Below are positions 7,491 to 15,731 of a DNA stretch of 22,102 nt, in pieces; positions within the stretch are counted from its first letter, which is position 1; each line of letters starts with the position of its first letter. The position numbers and the translations under genes were made by a program. Source of the DNA: an uncultured Bacteroides sp. (lineage in GTDB: Bacteria; Bacteroidota; Bacteroidia; Bacteroidales; Bacteroidaceae); the NCBI GenBank assembly GCA_902388495.1, contig CABMPP010000043.1, positions 1 to 22,102 of the forward strand. The letters run 5' to 3'. The notes under the pieces are model-generated. The model made no database searches. It was not told the origin of the DNA and was given only the letters and a program-made list of their open reading frames with translations.

Positions 7491-7691
7491 ATGTTGAAAG
7501 AAAAAGCTGGAATCGTTGCAGGACAGATTTGGACTGCACTGAATGGCACAGAAGGTTTGACTCACAAGCAAATCAAAAAGGCAACTAAACTTGTTGATAA
7601 GGACTTTTTCCTTGGATTGGGTTGGTTGTTGAGAGAAGACAAAGTATCTACTTCAGAAGTTGAAGGAGAACTGTTTGTAAAGCTGAACTAA
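7491..7691 (+). CDS. Winged helix-turn-helix domain protein (DUF2582 type)
   Basis: A 66-residue single-domain protein. The sequence fits a winged helix: a first helix (AGIVAGQIWTAL), helix 2 (THKQIKKATK), a third helix around DFFLGLGWLLRED, and a two-strand wing (KVSTSEVEGELFVKL). It matches the small DUF2582 family common in Bacteroidetes. Nothing beyond the DNA-binding-like fold is present, so partner and target are unknown. It is transcribed alone between a good promoter and a very strong terminator, which suggests a separately controlled and possibly abundant product. Lysine is frequent in helix 2, consistent with nucleic-acid contact. The start follows an A-rich leader without Shine-Dalgarno sequence. 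Confidence 0.82.
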   Translation: MLKEKAGIVAGQIWTALNGTEGLTHKQIKKATKLVDKDFFLGLGWLLREDKVSTSEVEGELFVKLN

Positions 7692-7716
7692 GCGAGAGAT
7701 TGATTAGAATGTTATA

Positions 7717-7761
7717 AAAAGATGCGTTGATACATGAATATGTTATCAACGCATCTTTTTT
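7717..7761 (+). terminator. Strong rho-independent terminator after the winged-helix gene
   Basis: A perfect 16-base-pair stem (7717-7732 with 7744-7759) has an 11-base loop and ends in a run of six T. It is about 25 bases past the stop codon. Part of the T tract also serves as the -33 region of the next promoter. Confidence 0.92.
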
Positions 7762-7786
7762 ATATCCCCTATTTTCACTATCTTTG
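7756..7786 (+). promoter_or_regulatory. lepA promoter
   Basis: A perfect -7 box TATCTTTG (7779-7786) lies 19 bases after TTTT at 7756-7759, which resembles the -33 TTTG and is also the tail of the preceding terminator. The predicted start is near 7793, giving a leader of about 60 bases with repeated GTAGTA-type segments at 7800-7830. Confidence 0.6.
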
Positions 7787-7852
7787 CGCACCCTAATGAA
7801 GTAGTAAGTCGTTAGTAGATAAGTAGTAACCAGAATAGATAATAATTTATCA

Positions 7853-9634
7853 ATGAAGAATATACGTAATTTTTGTATCATTGCCCATATAGACCACGGT
7901 AAATCAACTTTGGCAGACCGATTGTTGGAATTTACCAATACCATACAAGTGACTGAAGGACAGATGCTGGATGACATGGACTTGGAGAAGGAGAGAGGTA
8001 TCACTATCAAGAGCCATGCCATACAGATGGAGTATACGTATAAAGGCGAAAAGTATATCTTAAACTTGATTGATACTCCGGGACACGTGGACTTTTCTTA
8101 TGAAGTTTCCCGTTCCATTGCTGCTTGTGAGGGAGCTTTGCTCATTGTGGATGCCTCTCAGGGGGTACAGGCACAGACTATTTCAAATCTTTATATGGCC
8201 CTTGAGCATGATTTGGAGATTATTCCGGTAATCAACAAGTGCGATATGGCAAGTGCCCAGCCCGAAGAAGTGGAAGATGAAATCGTAGAACTGCTTGGAT
8301 GCAAGCGTGAGGAGATTATCCGCGCCTCCGGCAAGACGGGAATGGGTGTGGAAGAGATTCTGGCAGCGGTCATCGAGCGCATCCCTCATCCGGTAGGTGA
8401 TGAGGAGGCTCCGTTGCAGGCATTGATATTCGATTCTGTATTCAACTCTTTCCGCGGCATTATCGCTTACTTCAAGATTGTGAATGGCGTCATCCGCAAG
8501 GGAGATAAAGTGAAGTTCTTCAATACTGGTAAGGAGTATGATGCAGACGAAATCGGCGTATTGAAGATGGACATGGTGTCACGTCCCGAACTGCGTACGG
8601 GAGATGTAGGCTATATCATTTCCGGTATTAAAACTTCTAAAGAAGTAAAGGTGGGCGATACGATTACCCACATTGCACGTCCGTGTAAGGAAGCTATTGC
8701 CGGTTTTGAAGAAGTGAAGCCGATGGTTTTTGCCGGTGTATATCCTATTGAAGCCGAGGATTTTGAGGATTTACGCTCTTCTTTGGAGAAGCTTCAGTTG
8801 AACGATGCTTCATTGACTTTCCAACCGGAGTCTTCTCTGGCGTTGGGCTTTGGTTTCCGTTGCGGTTTCTTGGGCTTGCTCCACATGGAAATTGTACAGG
8901 AACGTCTCGATCGCGAGTTCGATATGAATGTCATCACGACAGTGCCCAATGTTTCTTACAATATCTACGATAAGCAAGGCCACATGACCGAGGTGCACAA
9001 CCCCGGCAGTATGCCCGATCCTACGATGATAGACCGCATCGAAGAACCTTATATTCGTGCTTCCGTAATCACCACCACCGACTATATCGGCCCTATTATG
9101 ACCCTCTGTCTGGGTAAACGTGGCGAATTAGTGAAACAGGAATATATTTCGGGCAACCGTGTGGAGATATACTACGATATGCCTTTGGGAGAAATCGTTA
9201 TCGACTTTTACGATAAACTGAAGAGCATTTCCAAGGGATATGCTTCCTTCGACTACCATTCCAATGGCTTCCGCCCGTCCAAGTTGGTGAAGCTGGATAT
9301 TTTGCTGAACGGTGAGCCGGTGGATGCTCTTTCTACTCTGACGCACTTCGACAATGCCTACGAACTGGGGCGCCGCATGTGCGAGAAGCTGAAAGATCTG
9401 ATACCGAGACAGCAGTTTGACATTGCTATTCAGGCAGCTATCGGAGCAAAGATTATTTCCCGTGAAACAATTAAAGCGGTGCGCAAGGATGTAACTGCCA
9501 AGTGTTATGGTGGTGACGTGAGCCGTAAACGCAAGCTGCTCGAGAAGCAGAAGAAGGGTAAAAAACGTATGAAGCAAATTGGTAATGTAGAAGTGCCGCA
9601 GAAAGCGTTCCTTGCAGTACTGAAATTAGATTAA
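7853..9634 (+). CDS. lepA: Elongation factor 4 (LepA), ribosome-associated GTPase
   Basis: A 593-residue translational GTPase of normal length for EF4. It acts on ribosomes under stress or during initiation and assembly. The GTPase motifs are in order: G1 AHIDHGKST (11-19), G2 RGITIKSHA (48-56), G3 DTPGH (74-78), G4 NKCD (128-131) and G5 at 159-161. G5 reads SGK rather than the common SAK. EF-G-like domains II, III and V follow, and then the LepA-specific C-terminal domain, which ends in a very basic stretch ([19 protein letters not shown]) and [12 protein letters not shown]. It is transcribed alone, with promoter and terminator visible. The start at 7853 gives the family's [17 protein letters not shown]. 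Confidence 0.97.
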   Translation: MKNIRNFCIIAHIDHGKSTLADRLLEFTNTIQVTEGQMLDDMDLEKERGITIKSHAIQMEYTYKGEKYILNLIDTPGHVDFSYEVSRSIAACEGALLIVDASQGVQAQTISNLYMALEHDLEIIPVINKCDMASAQPEEVEDEIVELLGCKREEIIRASGKTGMGVEEILAAVIERIPHPVGDEEAPLQALIFDSVFNSFRGIIAYFKIVNGVIRKGDKVKFFNTGKEYDADEIGVLKMDMVSRPELRTGDVGYIISGIKTSKEVKVGDTITHIARPCKEAIAGFEEVKPMVFAGVYPIEAEDFEDLRSSLEKLQLNDASLTFQPESSLALGFGFRCGFLGLLHMEIVQERLDREFDMNVITTVPNVSYNIYDKQGHMTEVHNPGSMPDPTMIDRIEEPYIRASVITTTDYIGPIMTLCLGKRGELVKQEYISGNRVEIYYDMPLGEIVIDFYDKLKSISKGYASFDYHSNGFRPSKLVKLDILLNGEPVDALSTLTHFDNAYELGRRMCEKLKDLIPRQQFDIAIQAAIGAKIISRETIKAVRKDVTAKCYGGDVSRKRKLLEKQKKGKKRMKQIGNVEVPQKAFLAVLKLD

Positions 9635-9653
9635 TTTTAAACAAATTCACTTT

Positions 9654-9698
9654 AGGGGTTGTTCTCTTTCCATAGGGCTATCTTGACAACCCCTTTTA
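9654..9698 (+). terminator. Rho-independent terminator after lepA
   Basis: AGGGGTTGT (9654-9662) pairs perfectly with ACAACCCCT (9686-9694) around a 23-base loop, followed by TTTTAATTT. It lies 20 bases after the lepA stop and 12 bases before the next start codon, so the antiporter genes may depend partly on readthrough. Confidence 0.75.
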
Positions 9699-9709
9699 AT
9701 TTAAACTAA

Positions 9710-10888
9710 ATGAGAAAAGTTCTATCTTTTTCGGTCTTCCTTATGGTAGGCCTTGTGTTTTCCCAGTATCTCCCGGTATGGGCTGGTGGAAACTATGATG
9801 CAGTGAAGGCTGTATCGAATGTGTTGCTTTATATCTGCCTGGGTTTCATTATGATTAATGTGGGGCGCGAGTTCGAAGTTGATAAATCCCGCTGGCGCGG
9901 ATATGCCGAGGATTACTTCATCGCGATGGCTACTGCCGCCATGCCCTGGTTCCTGATTGCCATTTACTATATCTTTGTATTGCTTCCGCCCGAATATTGG
10001 GATAGTTGGGAGGCATGGAAAGAGAATCTGTTGTTGAGCCGTTTTGCTGCTCCCACTTCCGCAGGTATCTTGTTTACGATGCTGGCCGCTATCGGGTTGA
10101 AGTCCAGTTGGATGTATAAGAAGATTCAAGTACTGGCCATATTCGACGATCTGGATACTATTCTTCTGATGATTCCACTTCAGATTATGATGATCGGCTT
10201 GCGTTGGCAACTTCTGGTTATAGTGCTGATTGTGTTTCTGCTGCTTTCGTGGGGCTGGAAACAGTTGGGCAAGTTTAACTGGAGGCAGGACTGGAAAGCG
10301 ATCCTGCTGTACTCGGTCATTGTATTTGTATGTACCCAGTCCTTGTATCTTATCAGCAAGCATCTTTACGGAGAAGACGGTAGCATACACATCGAAGTGC
10401 TGCTTCCGGCATTTGTGCTGGGCATGGTCATGAAGCATAAGGAACACGATACTCCGATGGAACAGAAGGTCTCGACGGGTATCTCTTTCCTGTTCATGTT
10501 CCTGGTCGGTGTAAGCATGCCCCGCTTCCTGGGCATTGACTTTGCGGATGCTGCCGTAGGGCAAAGCTCGGTGACCGGTTCGCAAGAGATGATGTCGTGG
10601 GGGATGATTGCTGTACACGTGCTGATCGTATCGTTCTTGTCCAATCTTGGCAAGCTGTTCCCCGTGTTTTTCTATCGCGATCGTAAGCTTAGTGAGCGTC
10701 TGGCACTCTCCATCGGTATGTTTACCCGTGGTGAAGTAGGGGCGGGTGTTATCTTTATAGCTTTGGGATATAATTTAGGTGGTCCGGCTCTGATAATTTC
10801 TGTGCTTACTATAGTGCTTAATTTAATTTTAACGGGTATCTTTGTAATGTGGGTGAAAAAGTTGGCGTTGATGAGTTATAAAGAATAG
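9710..10888 (+). CDS. CPA-type sodium (cation)/proton antiporter
   Basis: A 392-residue protein with about 11-12 hydrophobic segments. It resembles the cation:proton antiporter superfamily. A membrane-embedded acidic motif, FDDLDT at residues 145-150, corresponds to the paired acidic ion site of CPA antiporters. A late TRGEVGAG motif at 339-346 resembles the conserved RGE segment of KefB and NhaP-like proteins. It should exchange Na+ or K+ for H+ at the inner membrane; ion preference cannot be read from the sequence. No C-terminal RCK/TrkA domain is present. The start lies 12 bases after the terminator stem, and no promoter box was clear. NhaA follows after 21 bases in the same direction, so the two are likely cotranscribed. 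Confidence 0.85.
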   Translation: MRKVLSFSVFLMVGLVFSQYLPVWAGGNYDAVKAVSNVLLYICLGFIMINVGREFEVDKSRWRGYAEDYFIAMATAAMPWFLIAIYYIFVLLPPEYWDSWEAWKENLLLSRFAAPTSAGILFTMLAAIGLKSSWMYKKIQVLAIFDDLDTILLMIPLQIMMIGLRWQLLVIVLIVFLLLSWGWKQLGKFNWRQDWKAILLYSVIVFVCTQSLYLISKHLYGEDGSIHIEVLLPAFVLGMVMKHKEHDTPMEQKVSTGISFLFMFLVGVSMPRFLGIDFADAAVGQSSVTGSQEMMSWGMIAVHVLIVSFLSNLGKLFPVFFYRDRKLSERLALSIGMFTRGEVGAGVIFIALGYNLGGPALIISVLTIVLNLILTGIFVMWVKKLALMSYKE

Positions 10889-10909
10889 TACCTTAATCGT
10901 ATAAACCTT

Positions 10910-12229
10910 ATGATAATTCTACGTACTGTGAAAAACATCTCGTCGCTGAATCTTGTGGCGAGCGTCTTATTGTTCGTGACGGCGATCCTGGCTGCCGTTA
11001 TAGCCAATTCTCCGTTTGCTCCGATGTATCAGGAGTTTTTGATGCACGAGTTGCACTTGCGCATCGGTAGTTTCAATTTGTTTTCTCATGCAGGTCATCC
11101 GTTGCGGATGATAGAATTCATCAATGATTGTCTGATGACCGTATTCTTTTTTGCGGTAGGGCTGGAGATAAAGCGTGAGTTGCTGGTTGGTGAGCTGTCT
11201 TCTTTTCGTAAGGCAGCTTTGCCTTTTGTGGCAGCGTGTGGTGGTATGCTGGTACCTGTCATCATTTACTCTCTTTTGGTGGTTTCGGGTACTCCCGAGA
11301 CGCGTGGAATGGCTATACCGATGGCAACGGATATTGCCTTTTCGCTGGGCGTGCTTAGCTTGCTGGGTAGCCGTGTACCGTTGAGTCTGAAAATATTCCT
11401 GACAGCATTTGCGGTAGTCGATGATATTGGTGGTATTTTGGTCATTGCTATATTCTACAGTTCCGAGGTGTCTTACGGATATCTTGTTGTGGCTGCCATT
11501 CTTTATTGCTTCCTCTATTATATGGGGCGATTAGGGGTGACGCAGAAGATCTTTTTCTTGTTCTTTGGGGTGATAATATGGTATCTGTTCCTTCAGTCGG
11601 GCATACATAGCACTATTTCCGGTGTGATACTGGCATTTGTTATTCCGGCTCGTCCGCGGCTTGATGCGGGTAAATACATCAAGCGTATTCGCGATATCAT
11701 GAGTACATTTCCAGTTACCAAGTCCGATAATATAGTGCTGAGCAATGAACAGATTGCTATATTGAAGCAGGTGGAACGTGCTTCCGACCGGGTGATCAGT
11801 CCGCTGCAATCTTTGGAAGACAATCTGCATGGAATGGTGAACTTTGTCATTCTGCCGCTGTTTGCTTTTGCTAATGCCGGTGTCGTATTTAGCGGCGGGG
11901 GTAGCATTGTAGGCGATGTAAGTATAGCGGTGGCTGTAGGCTTGCTCCTTGGCAAGTTCATTGGGATCTTCTCGTTTACATGGCTGTCGATAAAGAGTGG
12001 TTTGACTTCGATGCCTGCGGGGATGAACTGGAAAAACATTGCAGGTGTTTCTTTGTTGGGTGGCATCGGCTTTACGGTTTCCCTGTTCATAGCCAATCTT
12101 TCTTTTGCGGGAGATTATCCGGAACTACTGAATCAGGCCAAGTTCGGTGTACTCTTCGGTACGATTGTTGCCGGTATATTGGGGTATATCGTGCTGAGTA
12201 TAGTGTTGCCGAAAGTTCAAAAGAAGTAA
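10910..12229 (+). CDS. nhaA: Na+/H+ antiporter NhaA
   Basis: A 439-residue inner-membrane antiporter that extrudes Na+ in exchange for H+, setting pH and sodium balance. Family motifs: INDCLMTVFFFAVGLEIKRE (71-90); MATDIAFSLGVLSLLGSRVP with T140 and D141; the ion-site pair D171-D172 in AVVDDIGG; and GIGFTVSLFIANLSF near the end. It is about 50 residues longer than E. coli NhaA. The extra length is mainly a charged insert after PARPRLDAGKYIKRI, about residues 245-305, as in other Bacteroidetes NhaA. It follows the unrelated CPA-type antiporter by 21 bases and is closed by a terminator. Confidence 0.95.
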   Translation: MIILRTVKNISSLNLVASVLLFVTAILAAVIANSPFAPMYQEFLMHELHLRIGSFNLFSHAGHPLRMIEFINDCLMTVFFFAVGLEIKRELLVGELSSFRKAALPFVAACGGMLVPVIIYSLLVVSGTPETRGMAIPMATDIAFSLGVLSLLGSRVPLSLKIFLTAFAVVDDIGGILVIAIFYSSEVSYGYLVVAAILYCFLYYMGRLGVTQKIFFLFFGVIIWYLFLQSGIHSTISGVILAFVIPARPRLDAGKYIKRIRDIMSTFPVTKSDNIVLSNEQIAILKQVERASDRVISPLQSLEDNLHGMVNFVILPLFAFANAGVVFSGGGSIVGDVSIAVAVGLLLGKFIGIFSFTWLSIKSGLTSMPAGMNWKNIAGVSLLGGIGFTVSLFIANLSFAGDYPELLNQAKFGVLFGTIVAGILGYIVLSIVLPKVQKK

Positions 12230-12249
12230 TTAACTTTTAGATATAAGTG

Positions 12250-12284
12250 AAGGAGCGTAGCAAATACTGTTACGCTCCTTTTGT
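12250..12284 (+). terminator. Rho-independent terminator of the antiporter operon
   Basis: A 13-base-pair stem (12250-12262 with 12268-12280, one G-U wobble) encloses a five-base loop and is followed by TTTTG. It starts about 20 bases after the nhaA stop. Confidence 0.85.
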
Positions 12285-12328
12285 TGTATTTGTGTCTGTC
12301 CACATATAATAAGGTGAGTATTGATACT

Positions 12329-12364
12329 ACTAATAATATTAGTTAAACTACTAATGAAGTTAGT
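12329..12364 (+). promoter_or_regulatory. Two operator-like dyads upstream of the BlaI-type gene
   Basis: ACTAATAATATTAGT (12329-12343) is a perfect 7-1-7 palindrome. ACTAATGAAGTTAGT (12350-12364) is a second dyad with the same length and arms (ACTAA/TTAGT). Centres at 12336 and 12357 are 21 bases apart, two helical turns, so dimers would bind the same DNA face. Between them TAGTTAAACTA forms a further short dyad. BlaI/MecI repressors bind such paired dyads ahead of their own operon, so autoregulation is inferred. Confidence 0.6.
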
Positions 12365-12383
12365 TGAATAACTGCATGTTTTA

Positions 12384-12414
12384 GTTGTTTGTTAGAAACT
12401 AATTATTATATTTG
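12384..12414 (+). promoter_or_regulatory. Promoter of the BlaI/M56 operon with an internal dyad
   Basis: A perfect -7 box TATATTTG (12407-12414) is 19 bases after GTTG (12384-12387), a good -33 match. The spacer holds another dyad, TTAG-AAA-CTAA (12392-12402), with the same half-sites as the two upstream dyads. A repressor bound there would block polymerase directly. The predicted start is near 12421, giving a leader of about 24 bases. Confidence 0.65.
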
Positions 12415-12444
12415 CATAGTTCAACTGATAAATAGAAATATACC

Positions 12445-12819
12445 ATGAAAAGACTGACTGCAAAAGAGGAAGAGATAATGAGGATGTTTTGGGAACAAGG
12501 CCCGATGTTTGTTCGCGAACTGTTGGCTTTCTATGAGGAGCCTAAACCTCATTATAATACTGTATCTACGCTGGTGCGTGGATTGGAGGAGAAAGGCTTT
12601 GTTGGCTATAAGGCTTATGGAAATACCTATCAATATTATGCTGTTGTGTCCGAGAAAGACTATAAACGTTCGGCGCTGAATGAAGTGGTAGCTCAGTATT
12701 ACAATAATTCATTTACCAATGTCGTGTCTGCGTTTATTGAAGAAGAGGGCATGCCTCTGGATGACCTGAAGGCATTGATCGCAAAGATAGAAAGTAAAAA
12801 GGCTGATAAATCGGAGTAG
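12445..12819 (+). CDS. BlaI/MecI/CopY family transcriptional repressor
   Basis: A 124-residue protein of normal family length. An N-terminal winged helix occupies about residues 1-75: TAKEEEIMRMFW, MFVRELLAFY, a recognition-helix segment HYNTVSTLVRGLEEKGFV, and the wing GYKAYGNTYQYY. A helical dimerisation tail follows (SFTNVVSAFIEEE). Family members repress their operon until the partner membrane peptidase triggers their cleavage. Here the partner gene starts two bases after the stop. The dyad array ahead of the gene fits autorepression. The genuine stimulus is unknown, since no beta-lactamase gene is visible in this window. I cannot place a cleavage site with confidence. Confidence 0.92.
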   Translation: MKRLTAKEEEIMRMFWEQGPMFVRELLAFYEEPKPHYNTVSTLVRGLEEKGFVGYKAYGNTYQYYAVVSEKDYKRSALNEVVAQYYNNSFTNVVSAFIEEEGMPLDDLKALIAKIESKKADKSE

Positions 12820-12821
12820 CC

Positions 12822-14513
12822 ATGGGAAGCTTATTGTTCTATATCTTCGAGTCGACGCTCTGCCTGGCAATCCTATACTTTTTATTCAGGATGTTCTTCA
12901 AGGCAGATACCTTGTTCCGCACAAACAGGTTCATTTTGTTGGGCGGTACGTTATGCTGCATGATACTGCCGTTTATGCAATTCGGTATAGCGGAAAACCG
13001 TTTATGGCAACAGCCTGTCTCTGTAGTGAGGAATGCGCTGATAGTAGAAAACGGGCTTGATGCAGCGATAAACAGATCAGGAGAAGGTGCATCCAAAGAC
13101 ATTATTGCTGTAGAGACTTCTGGAGACAAGGAGCTGAATGTTACGGATGCTTATTCTGCCCAGTCTGTTTCGCCTTTTTCATGGAGTGTTGCGCTGGGCG
13201 TTCTTTATATAATAGGAGCGGGGAGTACACTTCTCTTTTTCCTGCTGTCTACATGGCGTATGTGGCGGCTTATTTGTCACCATCCAAAGTATAGCTGTGG
13301 CAAATATAAATTGTTGATTTATCCTGAGAAGATACTTTCTTTCAGTTGGGGAAATACCATTGTACTGTCGCAAGAAGATTATGATAAGTATGCCGATGAA
13401 ATCTTGCTGCATGAGCAGATGCATCTGCATTATCGGCATACGCTCGATCTATTATGGATGGAGATTCTGCTCGTACTGCATTGGTTTAACCCGGCAGCTT
13501 GGCTGTTGATGCGCGATTTGCGCGAACTGCATGAATTCGAGGCAGACAACGGCGTACTTACTCATGGCATCGATGCAACTCAATATCAACTCTTACTCGT
13601 GAAAAAATCCGTGGGTACAAGGCTCTACTCTATGGCCAACGGATTCAATCACAGTAAACTTAAAAATCGTATCAATATGATGTTAAAGAAAAGAACAAAC
13701 AGCTGGGCACGGCTGAAGCTATTGCTGTTCGTGCCCGTAGCTGCCGGAACGCTGATTGCGTTTGCGCAGCCGGAAGTGAAGAAGACGGTGGAACAAGTGG
13801 TGAAGCCGGAGCGTGTGAAACAAGACTCCATTCCTCAGGATGGATTAGAATCATTGAAGCAATACTTCGGGCAGAAGTATGAAGCAGCTTTGAAAGATGA
13901 GGATACTGCCAAGAAAGTATTGATTACGCAGCATGTTTTCTTTGTAAATATGAGAAATGCAATGATGCTGGACGATAATCATATACAGAATGTGGAAGAC
14001 TTGCGTGCCGCATTTGCAAAACAGCTTAAAGCTGATTATCAGATGGCTAAAAAAGAGGGAAAGGTACCATGGACTATATTGACTGTACGCTATGATAGCG
14101 GTGCAACACCTCAGACTCTTCAAACTTATCTGACAACTATAAAAGAAGTATATCATCGACTTCACCAAGAAATCTCTGCTGAATTGGGGGGAGTTGACGA
14201 AGTAAGGCTTGATAAGACACTGCCGGTTATGGTTTATTTCGCAGAGCCCGTTAAGTACATTCCAAGACCTTCTTCAAAAGACCCGTTGCCTATGAGGTTC
14301 TTTCTTAGCTATGGCGACGGTAGTCATGCCAAAGTACTGTCGGATATTACTCTTGAGAACTTAGAAAAAGAGCTGGTAGCTTATAAAGCATCGGCAGGCG
14401 ATGAACCTATTGTGGCTTCTTGGGGGGTTACCGGTGGAGGAGTACGGGTAAAGACCCTCGACGAAGTGAAGCAATTGTTCCATAAAACACTGGGTACTGA
14501 CTTAGGTATGTGA
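12822..14513 (+). CDS. M56 (BlaR1-like) membrane metallopeptidase with unusual periplasmic tail
   Basis: A 563-residue membrane protein. Membrane segments lie at about 3-25, 36-57, 120-147 and 298-317. Between segments 3 and 4 is a cytoplasmic zinc protease domain with HEQMH at 197-201 and HEFEAD at 237-242 (a likely third ligand is E240). In BlaR1/MecR1 this domain acts when an outer domain binds ligand, leading to loss of the BlaI repressor encoded just upstream. Here residues about 320-563 carry no penicillin-binding SxxK/SxN signature that I can see. Instead [11 protein letters not shown] (417-427) through VYFAEP (471-476) resembles the periplasmic extension of Bacteroidetes ExbD/TolR proteins, as I recall them. 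A further 85 residues are unassigned. The 3' end overlaps the convergent rmuC gene by 12 bases. Confidence 0.88.
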   Translation: MGSLLFYIFESTLCLAILYFLFRMFFKADTLFRTNRFILLGGTLCCMILPFMQFGIAENRLWQQPVSVVRNALIVENGLDAAINRSGEGASKDIIAVETSGDKELNVTDAYSAQSVSPFSWSVALGVLYIIGAGSTLLFFLLSTWRMWRLICHHPKYSCGKYKLLIYPEKILSFSWGNTIVLSQEDYDKYADEILLHEQMHLHYRHTLDLLWMEILLVLHWFNPAAWLLMRDLRELHEFEADNGVLTHGIDATQYQLLLVKKSVGTRLYSMANGFNHSKLKNRINMMLKKRTNSWARLKLLLFVPVAAGTLIAFAQPEVKKTVEQVVKPERVKQDSIPQDGLESLKQYFGQKYEAALKDEDTAKKVLITQHVFFVNMRNAMMLDDNHIQNVEDLRAAFAKQLKADYQMAKKEGKVPWTILTVRYDSGATPQTLQTYLTTIKEVYHRLHQEISAELGGVDEVRLDKTLPVMVYFAEPVKYIPRPSSKDPLPMRFFLSYGDGSHAKVLSDITLENLEKELVAYKASAGDEPIVASWGVTGGGVRVKTLDEVKQLFHKTLGTDLGM

Positions 14514-15722
14514 TGAATCTTCTTCTGTTTCTTCTTCTTTTGGCAGCAGCCTTGCCGATATGCGTTTCTTGGGCGTCAGGCTCATGTCTTTCAACATTTC
14601 GGCTTGACGCACTACGCTACCGTTGCCGTCCGATAGCTGGTTGAATGCCCGGTCGTAATCTCTTTGCAAGCTGGTAAGTTTGTCACCGATGCCGAGGAAG
14701 GTATCGGTGAAGCCGGCTATCTTCTCGTAGAGGGATGTGCCGCGCTTGATGATGGCTTGCACGTTCTTCACCTGATTCTCCCGCTTCCAAAGGTCGAGAG
14801 AGAGGCGCAGGGCACTGATAAGATTGGTAGGGCTCATCAGTACGACTTTCTTGTTGTAAGCATACTCCCACAGGTTGGCATCACTCTGGATGGCAAGCAG
14901 GTAAGCACCTTCGGTAGGGATGAACATCATCACAAAGTCCGGCGACTTGATGTCGTAGCGGGAATAATCCTTCTGGCTGAGTTCGTCGATATGTGTACGG
15001 ACAGATTGCAGATGCGCTTTCAGTAAGCGCGTCTGCTCTTCCTTGTTCTCGGCGGAGGTGTAGGCGGTATAGGCAGTGAGCGAAACTTTGGAGTCTATAA
15101 TCATTTCCCGGTCATCGGGGTATTTGATAAGGATATCAGGCTGCATCTTTTGCCCGTTCTCCTCGTTGGTGACTACTTCGCCACGTTCGTCTTTCAAGAA
15201 TTCCTGGCGCGTATAGTGTTCTCCTTCTATCAAACCGGAAGCTTGCAGCAGGCGTTCCAAAATCATTTCCCCCCAATTGCCTTGCATCTTAGAGTCGCCT
15301 TTCAGGGCACGGGTCAGGTTATTGGCATCTTCGCTAAGGCGGTTGTTGAGCTCAACCAACTCTTTGATGCGCTCCCCGAGTGAGAAGCGCTCTTTGGATT
15401 CTGTGCTGTATACCTGCTCCACCTTTTCGCGGAAGTCTTTCAAGTTATCGCCCAGCGGACGGAGCAGGTTGTTCAGGTGTTCGGCATTCAACTTCGTAAA
15501 GTCTTCGGCCTTGCTCTTGAAGATGCGGTTGGAAAGGTTCTCGAACTCGATGTTCATCCGTTTGTGCAAGGCTTCGGCTTCTTCCATGCTTCGTTTCAGC
15601 AGTTCCACCTCTTTCTCGCGCCCCATCAATTCTGCTTTCAGGGCACTATTCTTGCGTTCGGCTACGAGATAGCCGACAGCAATACCTATCACCAGTCCTA
15701 CCAGTAAGAAAAGAATCTCCAT
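14502..15722 (-). CDS. rmuC: RmuC family DNA recombination protein
   Basis: A 406-residue protein. It has an N-terminal membrane anchor ([17 protein letters not shown], residues 5-21), a long charged coiled coil (about 22-140) and the RmuC domain. That domain includes [50 protein letters not shown] and [14 protein letters not shown]. The DxK-type IDSK strand fits the proposed PD-(D/E)XK nuclease-like fold. In E. coli, RmuC limits inversions at short inverted repeats; the mechanism is not established. It begins nine bases after map, so the two form an operon. Its last codons overlap those of the convergent M56 gene (14502-14513). No terminator hairpin separates the two. Confidence 0.94.
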   Translation of the reverse strand: MEILFLLVGLVIGIAVGYLVAERKNSALKAELMGREKEVELLKRSMEEAEALHKRMNIEFENLSNRIFKSKAEDFTKLNAEHLNNLLRPLGDNLKDFREKVEQVYSTESKERFSLGERIKELVELNNRLSEDANNLTRALKGDSKMQGNWGEMILERLLQASGLIEGEHYTRQEFLKDERGEVVTNEENGQKMQPDILIKYPDDREMIIDSKVSLTAYTAYTSAENKEEQTRLLKAHLQSVRTHIDELSQKDYSRYDIKSPDFVMMFIPTEGAYLLAIQSDANLWEYAYNKKVVLMSPTNLISALRLSLDLWKRENQVKNVQAIIKRGTSLYEKIAGFTDTFLGIGDKLTSLQRDYDRAFNQLSDGNGSVVRQAEMLKDMSLTPKKRISARLLPKEEETEEDSSHT

Positions 15723-15731
15723 AGCAAAGCG

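Noticed and set aside
9663..9685. A riboswitch or attenuator in the lepA-antiporter gap
   Set aside because: The long terminator loop contains only ATAGGGCTAT, which cannot form a stable hairpin, and no competing structure or leader peptide is apparent.
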